Below, in pieces: positions 1 through 7,096 of a DNA stretch of 10,167 nucleotides. The notes under the pieces were generated by a model. That model saw nothing but the letters and a program-made list of their open reading frames with translations. It had not been told where the DNA came from and did no database searches. Each line of letters begins with the position of its first letter. Position 1 is the stretch's first letter. Position numbers and translations under genes: made by a program. Source of the stretch: Micrococcaceae bacterium UBA6021 (GTDB taxonomy: Bacteria > Actinomycetota > Actinomycetes > Actinomycetales > Micrococcaceae); assembly GCA_002427975.1 (NCBI GenBank), contig DIZT01000141.1, forward strand, positions 19,965-30,131, in the 5' to 3' direction.

Positions 1-2732
1 CCGTCCAGCACGCCTGACTCCGCGACCCGGCGCATGACGCTGCGAAGCGCCGGGTACTGGCGTACCGCCGTCGTCATCGCTGCGTACGGTTCCACGAGTG
101 CCAACTGCAGCAGCACAACCACCGCGGCAATCGCGGGAGCCATGGTGCCGGCGAGCACGCCGGGCGCGGTCAGCACGGCGGCGGCCAAAGCGGCGCTTCC
201 GCAGGCTGCGACGGTAATGGCTTGGCCGAGGCCTTCGGCCCAGGCGGAGCGCTGCGATGCCCTGGTGGCCAAGCGGTCCTCGGAGCGTAGCGCGTCCAGG
301 ACGGTGGCAGCGATGCCGTTCGCGTGCAGCTCCGCCCGGGCATCGAGCGCAGCGGACGTGCGCCGCAGGACGCCTGCCCGCAGGCTCTGTTCCGCCGTGG
401 CCGAGCGGCGGTCCCCCCACAGGGCGGCCGCCGGCGCCACGAACAGGCTGACACCTGCGGCCAAGGCAACGGCCGGCAATGCGGCAGGGGCCACCAGGGC
501 GGTTGCCACCAGCGCTGAACCGGCCACGGCAAGGGCCGTCACGGGCGGCAGGACAACCCGCGGCAGCAGGTCCCGGACGGTGCCGACGTCGTCAATCACC
601 GCGCCCAGGACGTTGCCGCCCTGCAGGAGCCGCCGAAGCGACAACGCCTTGCGGCTCAGTGATTCCCAGAGCTGGCCGCGCAGCCGGGTGAGGGCGCCGA
701 AGACGGCGTCGTGCAGCAGCAGCCGTTCCCAGTAACGGAGGACGGCGCGCCCGATCCCGAAGAACCGCACCCCGACGATGGCGGTGAGCAGGTACAGGAT
801 GGGCGGCTGTTCGCTGGCCCTGATGATGAGCCAGCCGGACAGACCGGACAGGGCCACCGCGAAAATGGCGGCACAGGTGCCCACCACCGCGGCACCGGTG
901 AACCGGCCGGCCACCGGTGACAGCAGGCCGGCCAGGTGGCGGGCGGTAGCGGCAGGCTGCGGCTCACCTGCCGCGGGCTGCTGCACCTTCGCCGTACGAC
1001 GGCCGGCAGATTCCTGGGCCTGCTCCTGCTCCTGGGTGGCCACGGTTCCGCCGTCCTGCCTGGCGCCGGACGTCGATGTCACTCCGGAGGGAGCTGTGAT
1101 GCCGTGGGCCGACACGGGCACCAGATGGTCTGCCAGCTGGCGGGTCTGCTGGTCGTGGGCCACCAGGATGACCGTGACCTGGCCACGGAGTGCACGGAGC
1201 GAGTTTTGCACCAGCGCCGCCGACACCCCGTCAAGGTGTGCGGTGGGCTCGTCGAGAAGCAGCACGGTGGCACCGGACCTGATGCGGGCGAGGCCGCGCG
1301 CCAACGCAACACGCCGCAGCTCGCCCGGGCTCAGTTCGGCCGGATGGTGCCCGGCGAGGTGCCCGGCAGCCGCTGCGGCCAGGCAATCCTTTGCCGCCTC
1401 CGCTCCTGCCGGCGTGTCAAGGCCCTTTCCGCCGTTGAGGTACAGGAGGACCTCGTCGAGCACGGAGTCCGCCACCATGACCGGATGCTGTGGAACCCAG
1501 GCGATGGCGTCGCGCTCCAGGCCGGAGAGGCGGCCGGACACTGTGGTTCCGCCGCCGTCCCCGATAGTCCCGGCCAGCACGCCAAGGACAGTGCTTTTGC
1601 CGGCGCCGCTGGGACCGTCGAGGGCGGTGATCAGCCCGTGCGGGGCGGTGAAGGTCAGGGGCCCGACGGCGGGAGCGGACCGTGCGGAATAGGTGACAGT
1701 GAGGTCGGTGACGCGCACTCCGCCGGACCCGGGCACGGAAAGCCGGCTGCCGCCGTCGTACGCGGAAGGTTCGCTACCCTGTGCAGGCAGCGGCCGCGGC
1801 TCGGGAGCGTCAGTGACTTTCCTGGCCTCGGCCAGGGCGGCCCGGCCGTCATCACTGGCGTGGTGGGCGGTGCCCAGCTCGCGCAGCGGAAGATAGCAGT
1901 CCGGCGCGAGGATCAGCGCCAGGAGGCCGGCTTCGAGTGGCATCTCGCCGTGCACCAGGCGGACGCCGATGAACACGGCAACCACTGCTACGGAAATCGT
2001 GGCGATGAGTTCCAGCGCCAGTGCGGACAGGAACGCGGTGCGCAGTGTCCCCATCGTCCTGGCGCGGTATTCCTCCGAGATCTCCTCAAGGGCTTTGCGC
2101 TGCGCCGTGGCACGGCCCAGTCCCACCAGGACGGGCAGCCCCTTGGCCAGCTCCAGCATGTGGGCCGAAAGCCGGGTCAGGGTTTCCTGGGCCTCGCGGA
2201 CGTGGTCCTCGGTGTACCGGCCGATCAGCACCATAAACAGCGGGACCAGCGGAACCGTCAGGACAATCACCACCGCGCTGACCCAGTCGGTGAACAGGAT
2301 GCGAGCCCCGAGCAGCAACGGGATCGCGGCGCAGTTCACCAGTGCCGGGAGGAACTGGGTGTAGTAGCTGTCCAGCGCGTCCAGCCCGCGCGTGGCCAGC
2401 ACGGCGAGCCCGCCGTCGGCCGGGCCGGCGCTGCGCGCACCGTTCCGCAGGGCCCGGGCCAGCAGTTCGGACCGTAGTTCCTCTTTGATGCCCATCGCGG
2501 CGCGGCGCGCGGCGATGCCCTGGGCCCATACGGTGGCGGACCTCAGGAGAACTCCGGCCAGTCCCCAGGGCAACTGCTCGGGCCAGGACCCGTTGCCGGT
2601 GGCCAGCCCGGCCAGCATGGCAGCCACAGCCTGGCCCATCAGGACCAGGGACAATGCCTTCAGCGCTGCCAGCAGGCCAAGCCAGTAGATGGCGGAGCGG
2701 GTGGCCGGTCCGGAAGGAAAATCTGGGCGCAC
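1..2732 (-). CDS. cydDC: CydDC fused thiol-exporting ABC transporter, 3' end outside window
   Basis: One open frame of 910 codons plus 2 bases has no stop and runs off the left edge. It starts at GTG 2732, the first possible start after the cydB stop. The CydD half has membrane segments at about residues 15-40, 55-75, 127-172 and 233-285, then a complete nucleotide-binding domain: Walker A GPSGAGKST (373-381), Q-loop WVPQ, signature LSPGE (467-471), Walker B with D494/E495, and H-loop H526. A low-complexity Gln/Ala/Glu linker (about 535-595) joins it to a CydC half with typical LSGW (W634) and RYWER (666-670) motifs. The CydC ATPase domain lies outside the window. Known role: CydDC exports glutathione or cysteine to the periplasm or cell exterior and is needed for cytochrome bd assembly. 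Separate cydD and cydC genes are usual in proteobacteria, while fused forms are known in Streptomyces. The signature is LSPGE, not LSGGQ. No strong Shine-Dalgarno is present, so coupling to cydB is likely. Confidence 0.93.
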   Translation of the reverse strand, partial: MRPDFPSGPATRSAIYWLGLLAALKALSLVLMGQAVAAMLAGLATGNGSWPEQLPWGLAGVLLRSATVWAQGIAARRAAMGIKEELRSELLARALRNGARSAGPADGGLAVLATRGLDALDSYYTQFLPALVNCAAIPLLLGARILFTDWVSAVVIVLTVPLVPLFMVLIGRYTEDHVREAQETLTRLSAHMLELAKGLPVLVGLGRATAQRKALEEISEEYRARTMGTLRTAFLSALALELIATISVAVVAVFIGVRLVHGEMPLEAGLLALILAPDCYLPLRELGTAHHASDDGRAALAEARKVTDAPEPRPLPAQGSEPSAYDGGSRLSVPGSGGVRVTDLTVTYSARSAPAVGPLTFTAPHGLITALDGPSGAGKSTVLGVLAGTIGDGGGTTVSGRLSGLERDAIAWVPQHPVMVADSVLDEVLLYLNGGKGLDTPAGAEAAKDCLAAAAAGHLAGHHPAELSPGELRRVALARGLARIRSGATVLLLDEPTAHLDGVSAALVQNSLRALRGQVTVILVAHDQQTRQLADHLVPVSAHGITAPSGVTSTSGARQDGGTVATQEQEQAQESAGRRTAKVQQPAAGEPQPAATARHLAGLLSPVAGRFTGAAVVGTCAAIFAVALSGLSGWLIIRASEQPPILYLLTAIVGVRFFGIGRAVLRYWERLLLHDAVFGALTRLRGQLWESLSRKALSLRRLLQGGNVLGAVIDDVGTVRDLLPRVVLPPVTALAVAGSALVATALVAPAALPAVALAAGVSLFVAPAAALWGDRRSATAEQSLRAGVLRRTSAALDARAELHANGIAATVLDALRSEDRLATRASQRSAWAEGLGQAITVAACGSAALAAAVLTAPGVLAGTMAPAIAAVVVLLQLALVEPYAAMTTAVRQYPALRSVMRRVAESGVLD

Positions 2733-2738
2733 GGCCGG

Positions 2739-3788
2739 TCAGCCCTTCGTGGTGAATGCCTTGAGGGCAATGGCCGGCAGGAAGCTGTGGGCCGCCGGGA
2801 TGTGGGATGCGCTGACACGGCGCCGGAACACCCAGTAGGTCCATGCCTGGTAGGTGATCACGAGGGGCAGGCCAACGGCTGCCACCACGCTCATGAGTCC
2901 GAGCGTGTAGTCGGATGAGGAGGCGTTGGCGATGGTGAGGTCAAACGCCGGGTCAAGGGTGGAGGGCAGCACCACCGGGAAGACTGCCCCGAAGATGGAC
3001 GCGCTGCCGAGGACGAGGAATGCTCCCATCGCCATAAACGCCCTGCCTTCGGATCCCCGCCGTGCCAGGAACCACGCGGCTGCCGCGGCCACCACGGCAA
3101 CAATCACCGCCACCCAGGTCCACGGCTTGCCCTCCAGGAACTGGACGATCAGTGCCCAGCCGGCCAGCGGCAGCAGCAGGACCGGGAGCAGCCGGACGAA
3201 CCAGCGGCGCGCCCGGTGGCGCACGTCGCCGTCGGTCTTCAGTGCCAGGAACGCCAGCGCGTGCAGCAGCGAGAAGCCCACCACGGCCAGCCCGCCCAAG
3301 ACGGCGTAACCGCTGAACCAGGCGAAGGCGCCCCCTTCGCGGTCACCGTTCGCGTTCAGCGGCAGGCCGGTGGTGGTCAGGGCCAGGGCAGCGCCCACGC
3401 CGAAGGCGGCAAAGAAGGAACCCAGGGCAATGGCCCAGTCCCACCGCGCCCGCCAGGCGTCCGCGTCCACCTTGCCGCGGTATTCGAAGGCCACAGCACG
3501 GAAGATGAGGGCAACCAGCACCACCAGGAGCGGGAGGTAGAGAGCCGAAAACAGGGATGCGTACCAGAGCGGAAACGCCGCAAAGGTTGCGGCCCCTGCC
3601 GTGATGAGCCAGACTTCGTTGCCGTCCCAGACCGGGCCGACGGTGTTCAGCAGCACCCTGCGTTCGGTGTTGTTCCGCGCGAACAGCTTCATGAGCATTC
3701 CGACGCCCAGGTCGAAGCCTTCAAGGAAGAGGTAGCCGGTCCACAGCAGCGCGATGACGATGAACCAGATGGTGGGCAACAGTTCCAT
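2739..3788 (-). CDS. cydB: Cytochrome bd ubiquinol/menaquinol oxidase subunit II
   Basis: This 349-residue integral membrane protein pairs with CydA in the bd-type quinol oxidase, which reduces O2 to water with high affinity and without proton pumping. Family motifs include GFDLGVG (24-30), GPVWDGNEVWL (51-61, with D55 matching the conserved Asp of E. coli CydB), AFPLWY (71-76) and RAVAFEYR (97-104). About eight or nine hydrophobic segments follow. It is slightly shorter than E. coli CydB (379). The ATG at 3788 is chosen because an AGAGGA element lies about 10 bp upstream and because the protein begins in family style with a short N-terminus leading into helix 1. An in-frame extension to 3905 would overlap the cydA 3' end and encodes Pro/Arg-rich sequence unlike the family. 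Only 22 bp separate it from cydA and 6 bp from cydDC. Confidence 0.96.
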   Translation of the reverse strand: MELLPTIWFIVIALLWTGYLFLEGFDLGVGMLMKLFARNNTERRVLLNTVGPVWDGNEVWLITAGAATFAAFPLWYASLFSALYLPLLVVLVALIFRAVAFEYRGKVDADAWRARWDWAIALGSFFAAFGVGAALALTTTGLPLNANGDREGGAFAWFSGYAVLGGLAVVGFSLLHALAFLALKTDGDVRHRARRWFVRLLPVLLLPLAGWALIVQFLEGKPWTWVAVIVAVVAAAAAWFLARRGSEGRAFMAMGAFLVLGSASIFGAVFPVVLPSTLDPAFDLTIANASSSDYTLGLMSVVAAVGLPLVITYQAWTYWVFRRRVSASHIPAAHSFLPAIALKAFTTKG

Positions 3789-3810
3789 GCTCGAGTATCC
3801 TCTGCTCTTC

Positions 3811-5412
3811 TTAGTAGGCGAATGCCAGGACGTCGTCGGCGGGCCTGGCGGTGCCGGGTCCGCCCGGCCCCGGCGTGGCGTCCTTGTTGTCATCGGCCGG
3901 GGCATGGGCCAGTTCCGGCATCGCCGACACCACGCCGCCCCGGATGTACTTGACCAGGAGTTTTACCTCCACCACCAGCAGGACCGCGTAGATGGAGGTC
4001 AGAACGATCAGCGAGGTCAGCAGTTCACCGGCCGACACTCCCGGCGAGACGGCGGCCGCCGTGAACATAAACACCTGGTCGATGCCGTTCATGTCAGGGT
4101 TGGGGGCCACCACAAACGGCTGCCGGCCCATCTCGGTGAAGATCCAGCCGGCGGCGTTGGCGCCGAACGGGGCCAGGATGCCGAACACTGCCAGGCGCAT
4201 CAGCCAGCGCGATTCAGGCACGGTACCTTTCCGGGTCAACCACAGCGCGATGAGAGCCGCCAGCGCCGCGATGCCGCCGAAGCCGATCATCATGCGGAAG
4301 CCCCAGTAGGTGACTTCCATCACCGGGACGTACTGGATCTCCTGGCCTGCCCGCTCGCCGTAGATCGGATTGTCGGGCAGGTGGGTTCCGTAGTCGGCCT
4401 TGTACTGGTCCAGGAGGCTGTTGACGCCCTTGACCTCGGTGGTGAAGTCGCCCTTGGCGAGGAAGGACAGGATGCCGGGTACTTCGATCACGGCCTTGAT
4501 GTCGTCGCAGTTCTTGGAGCCCAGGTTCCCGATGCTCAGTACGGAGAAGCCCGTACCGTCGTGGCAGGCGGCCTCGGCCGCGGCCATCTTCATGGGTTGC
4601 TGTTCAAACATCAGTTTTCCCTGGAGGTCACCGGTCAGGGCGGTGCCGGCGAAAGAGATCATGGCGACGACGGCGCCAATCCGCAGGGAGCGGATCCACA
4701 CTTTGTAATCGGTCAGGTCCCGGCCGGGAATGGCTGCTTCGCCGGGGACCACCCTGCCGTCGGCTCCGACGGTATCGATACCGTCCCGGCGACGCCGCCA
4801 GAGGTGGTACCAGGCGATGCCCAGGAGGAAGCCACCGGCCACGGCCAGGGCTCCCATCAGGGTGTGCGGAACTGCCACGAGTGCGGTGTTGTTGGTGAAC
4901 ACGGCCCAGGCGTCCGTCATGACCGGGCGGCCGTCCTGCATCTGAACGCCGACGGGGTGCTGCATCCAGCTGTTGGCCACAATGATGAAGTAGGCGGAGA
5001 ACACCGATCCAACGACGGCTATCCAGAGGCAGGCAAGGTGGATGCCGGGCTTGAGCTGCTTCCAGCCGAAGATCCACAGGCCCAGGAACGTGGACTCCAC
5101 AAAGAAGGCCAACAGCGACTCCAGCGCCAGCGGCGCCCCGAAAACGTCGCCAACGAACCGGCTGTACTCGCTCCACGCCATGCCGAACTGGAATTCCTGC
5201 ACGATGCCGGTAGCCACGCCCATGATGAAGTTGATCAGGAAGAGCTTTCCCCAGAACTTGGTCATCCGAAGGTATTCGACCTTGCCGGTGCGGTGCCAGA
5301 GGGTCTGCATCACGGCCACCACCAGGCCAAGTCCGATGGTGAGAGGCACCATCATGAAGTGGTAAACGGTGGTGATGCCGAATTGCCAGCGTGCGATTTC
5401 CAGAGCTTCCAC
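3811..5412 (-). CDS. cydA: Cytochrome bd ubiquinol/menaquinol oxidase subunit I
   Basis: This 533-residue catalytic subunit oxidises quinol and carries hemes b558, b595 and d. Visible ligands and key residues, by alignment from memory to E. coli CydA, are H18 (His19), E98 and E106 (Glu99, Glu107), H183 (His186), K275 and E280 in a KxxxxE quinol-site motif (Lys252, Glu257), R373 and M375 in YWGFRMMIG (Arg391, Met393), and GRQPF (429-433). The Q-loop after E280 is about 40 residues shorter than in E. coli, whereas the stretch between H183 and K275 is about 26 longer, with a charged insert near 206-236. A hydrophilic Ala/Pro/Asp tail (about 500-533) extends the C-terminus. Translation starts at GTG 5412 with GAGGGA about 6 bp upstream. 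It is the first gene of the cydA-cydB-cydDC operon, divergent from blaI. Confidence 0.96.
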   Translation of the reverse strand: MEALEIARWQFGITTVYHFMMVPLTIGLGLVVAVMQTLWHRTGKVEYLRMTKFWGKLFLINFIMGVATGIVQEFQFGMAWSEYSRFVGDVFGAPLALESLLAFFVESTFLGLWIFGWKQLKPGIHLACLWIAVVGSVFSAYFIIVANSWMQHPVGVQMQDGRPVMTDAWAVFTNNTALVAVPHTLMGALAVAGGFLLGIAWYHLWRRRRDGIDTVGADGRVVPGEAAIPGRDLTDYKVWIRSLRIGAVVAMISFAGTALTGDLQGKLMFEQQPMKMAAAEAACHDGTGFSVLSIGNLGSKNCDDIKAVIEVPGILSFLAKGDFTTEVKGVNSLLDQYKADYGTHLPDNPIYGERAGQEIQYVPVMEVTYWGFRMMIGFGGIAALAALIALWLTRKGTVPESRWLMRLAVFGILAPFGANAAGWIFTEMGRQPFVVAPNPDMNGIDQVFMFTAAAVSPGVSAGELLTSLIVLTSIYAVLLVVEVKLLVKYIRGGVVSAMPELAHAPADDNKDATPGPGGPGTARPADDVLAFAY

Positions 5413-5440
5413 AGCAGTCCCTCGGGTCGGCGGTTCATTT

Positions 5441-5457
5441 TTCTACGATTCGTAGAA
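5441..5457. promoter_or_regulatory. Operator O1, 17-bp perfect palindrome in the cydA leader
   Basis: TTCTACGATTCGTAGAA has two 8-bp arms around a central T. It lies about 28 bp upstream of the cydA start codon and just downstream of the predicted cydA transcription start. It shares the TTCTAC-N5-GTAGAA pattern with the palindromes at 5465-5481 and 5555-5571. BlaI/MecI-family repressors bind dyads with a TAC...GTA core as dimers, and a gene of that family starts 218 bp away. The assignment to that repressor is inferred. Confidence 0.8.
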
Positions 5458-5464
5458 CTTTGAC

Positions 5465-5481
5465 TTCTACAGAGTGTAGAA
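5465..5481. promoter_or_regulatory. Operator O2, 17-bp palindrome over the cydA -10 region
   Basis: TTCTACAGAGTGTAGAA has 7-bp arms around GAG. Its centre is 24 bp from that of O1. It completely covers the predicted cydA -10 hexamer (5473-5478) and reaches the probable transcription start, so a bound dimer would block RNA polymerase. The inner bases TACA...TGTA match the classical BlaI/MecI operator core most closely of the three sites. Confidence 0.82.
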
Positions 5482-5502
5482 CAATGCGGCGGGCACTGTA
5501 AA
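5473..5502 (-). promoter_or_regulatory. Predicted sigma-A promoter of the cydA operon
   Basis: Read on the minus strand, TTTACA (5502-5497, five of six matches to TTGACA) and TACACT (5478-5473, four of six to TATAAT) are separated by 18 bp. Transcription would start near 5466, giving a leader of about 55 nt before the GTG at 5412. The -10 hexamer lies inside palindrome O2 and palindrome O1 falls in the early transcribed region, a classic arrangement for repression. No start-site data exist here; the call rests on hexamer match and spacing. Confidence 0.55.
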
Positions 5503-5554
5503 CCAACAGTTCCACGTAGCGATTCCCCCCACAAGGCCCGCGGCGCGCCCGTTG

Positions 5555-5571
5555 TTCTACCCTACGTAGAA
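5555..5571. promoter_or_regulatory. Operator O3, 17-bp palindrome on the blaI side
   Basis: TTCTACCCTACGTAGAA keeps the 6-bp arms TTCTAC/GTAGAA, but its centre is less symmetric than in O1 and O2. It lies 103 bp upstream of the blaI ATG and is centred 90 bp from O2. Its position suits autoregulation of blaI, or looping with O1/O2. I could not identify a convincing -35/-10 pair for blaI next to it. The 103-bp leader after it contains an unusually T-rich stretch (5591-5610) that may hold the start signals. Confidence 0.72.
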
Positions 5572-5674
5572 ACTCAGGCAAAAAGCGGGTAAATTTGTTT
5601 TTGTATCTGTAGGGCTTAGTGCAGTCACCGCGGCCGTCACCGGCCCGGTGCGGGGAATCGAAGGATGTATTTCA

Positions 5675-6061
5675 ATGGCAAGTCTCGGCGAACTTGAACG
5701 GGCAGTGATGGACCTGCTCTGGGCGGGCCACGAAGCAGCCACCGCGAACACCCTCCGCGACAAACTGGCAACTACCACCGAGGCAAAAGGGGACACTGCC
5801 GGGCACGAGGGCAAGGAGCTTGCCGTCACCACGGTCCTGACCGTCCTCTCACGGCTCGAGAAGAAGGGCCTGGTGGAGCGGGAACGCGGTACCCGGCCGC
5901 ACCGCTACCAGGCCGTTTCCAGCAGGGAAGACCACACGGCGGAACTGATGCATGAAGTGCTGGGCTCAGCGCCTGACCGTGAAGCCGTGCTGGCACGGTT
6001 CATCGGCTCCGTGACGGACAGTGAAGCGGAAACACTGCGCAAACTGCTTGGCCACATCTAG
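5675..6061 (+). CDS. blaI: BlaI/MecI-family winged-helix transcriptional repressor
   Basis: This 128-residue protein opens with the family signature MASLGELERAVMDLLW. A winged helix follows, with probable recognition helix AVTTVLTVLSRLEKKGLV (50-67) and wing RERGTRPHRYQAV (69-81), and then a C-terminal dimerisation helix bundle (about 85-128). Family members repress as dimers bound to dyads and are released when a BlaR1/MecR1 protease signals their cleavage. Between helices 2 and 3 there is an Ala/Thr/Gly/Glu-rich insert (about 33-47) longer than in the members I recall. The ATG at 5675 is preferred because AAGGAT lies 8 bp upstream and the protein then begins exactly at the family motif; an in-frame GTG at 5648 would add nine atypical residues. 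It probably forms an operon with the M56 protease 6 bp downstream. Three palindromes upstream are its likely targets. Confidence 0.93.
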   Translation: MASLGELERAVMDLLWAGHEAATANTLRDKLATTTEAKGDTAGHEGKELAVTTVLTVLSRLEKKGLVERERGTRPHRYQAVSSREDHTAELMHEVLGSAPDREAVLARFIGSVTDSEAETLRKLLGHI

Positions 6062-6067
6062 CGGACC

Positions 6068-7096
6068 ATGTTCTGGACCTCGTACCTGCTGGCGGTCCTC
6101 GCGATAGTCCTGGCGTGGCCAGTGCCTGTCTTCCTTTCCCGCGCCTCCTGGCCTGCCCGGTCACCCTTCACGGCCATGCTGCTGTGGCAGGCCATCGCCC
6201 TTGCAGGAGGGCTGTCGATGATCGGTGCCATGCTGGTCTACGGACTCGAACCGATCGGTGACAACCTCATCTCCGGGCTTCGCGGGCTCACGGCCATGGT
6301 CCTCTTCAACGCCCCCACCACGGCCCTGGGCTTCTGGCATCTCTTCGCGCTTTCCGCCGCGGCGCTGCTCACCGCGCATCTGGTCTTCACCCTGCTGCTG
6401 ACCTACTACAGGATCGAGCGGCAGCGGCGGCGGCACCGCGAACTGCTGGCGTTGCTCGCCGCACCGTCCGCGGACGCAACGCGCACGGTGGTCATCAGCC
6501 ACGATTCACCGGTGGCCTACTGCCTGCCGGGCGGGGCCCGCTCCGTCACGGTTCTTTCCGATGGACTCATGGCCGCACTGGAACCGGCCGAATTACGGGC
6601 AGTCCTGAGCCATGAGAATGCCCATCTCAGCCAGCGCCACCATCTCCTGCTCTGGGCTTTTGCCGCGTGGCGCCAGGCGCTCCCCTGGCTTCCCACGACC
6701 CGACTGGCGCAGGAGGCGGTGAACTCGCTCATCGAAATGCTGGCTGACGATGTCGCACTGAAAACGGAAAGCAAAGCCACGCTCATCAAAGCGATCGCGA
6801 TTGTGGCCAGCGGCCCTGCCGGAGGTATGGCCGCGGGTATAGGGGCGGGCATGGCGCCCGGCAGCATGGCAGCCACCGCCACGCCATCCGCGCACCCGGG
6901 CCTGGCCCTAGCCGGACTTGAGGCGGCCGGCGGCGCCGCGTCAGGTTCTGCCCGTACCACCGTTTCCCGAGTCAGCCGGCTGCTTTCCCCCCGGCCGCAG
7001 TTGCCGGCCGCCGCACGCGGGATGGTGCTTGCCGGCTGTGCCCTGCTCCTGGCCCTGCCCACCGCCCTGCTGATCGTGCCGGGCCTCCTGGGCTGA
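6068..7096 (+). CDS. Short M56-family (BlaR1/MecR1-like) membrane metalloprotease without PBP sensor
   Basis: This 342-residue membrane protein has hydrophobic segments at about 4-24, 36-58, 92-113 and 318-340. A cytoplasmic-type zinc protease domain lies between the third and fourth: HENAH at 182-186 fits HExxH, and E223 with D227 in EMLADD fits the downstream glutamate ligand motif. In BlaR1/MecR1 this domain transmits a signal that ends in loss of the cognate repressor. Here the roughly 250-residue extracytoplasmic penicillin-binding domain is absent, as in the short M. tuberculosis protein Rv1845c, so the signal is unknown. A Gly/Ala/Met-rich low-complexity stretch (about 249-296) sits before the last membrane segment. 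The ATG at 6068 has no clear Shine-Dalgarno and follows the blaI stop by 6 bp, which points to translational coupling and a shared transcript. It is convergent with the topoisomerase gene. Confidence 0.9.
   Translation: MFWTSYLLAVLAIVLAWPVPVFLSRASWPARSPFTAMLLWQAIALAGGLSMIGAMLVYGLEPIGDNLISGLRGLTAMVLFNAPTTALGFWHLFALSAAALLTAHLVFTLLLTYYRIERQRRRHRELLALLAAPSADATRTVVISHDSPVAYCLPGGARSVTVLSDGLMAALEPAELRAVLSHENAHLSQRHHLLLWAFAAWRQALPWLPTTRLAQEAVNSLIEMLADDVALKTESKATLIKAIAIVASGPAGGMAAGIGAGMAPGSMAATATPSAHPGLALAGLEAAGGAASGSARTTVSRVSRLLSPRPQLPAAARGMVLAGCALLLALPTALLIVPGLLG

Noticed and set aside
936..2477. Long open frame (513 codons) on the plus strand, with others at 34-735 and 778-1692
   Set aside because: All lie opposite the continuous cydDC frame, which carries complete ABC transporter motifs. 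Their products are low-complexity.
2086..2844. Open frame of 252 codons on the minus strand overlapping cydDC and the cydB end
   Set aside because: It is out of frame with both genes, is Arg/Gly/Pro-rich, and has no family features.
3789..3905. 39-codon N-terminal extension of cydB
   Set aside because: It overlaps the cydA 3' end and encodes Pro/Arg-rich sequence. The ATG at 3788 has a ribosome site and gives a normal CydB N-terminus.
3754..5463. Long open frame (569 codons) on the plus strand opposite cydA
   Set aside because: It is a GC-bias mirror of cydA. Its product is rich in His/Gly/Glu/Asp with no recognisable domain, while the minus strand encodes a textbook CydA with all heme ligands.
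5508..5525. Possible fourth operator, TTCCACGTAG
   Set aside because: The half-sites are degenerate and the 6+5+6 spacing is not kept, so I did not count it.
5413..5600. Search for a Rex-type site (TTGTGAA-N4-TTCACAA), a known type of cyd regulator site in other actinobacteria
   Set aside because: No match was seen by eye; TTGTGG (minus strand near 5530) lacks the second arm.
5648..5674. Upstream GTG start for blaI
   Set aside because: The ATG at 5675 has AAGGAT at proper spacing and starts at the conserved family motif.
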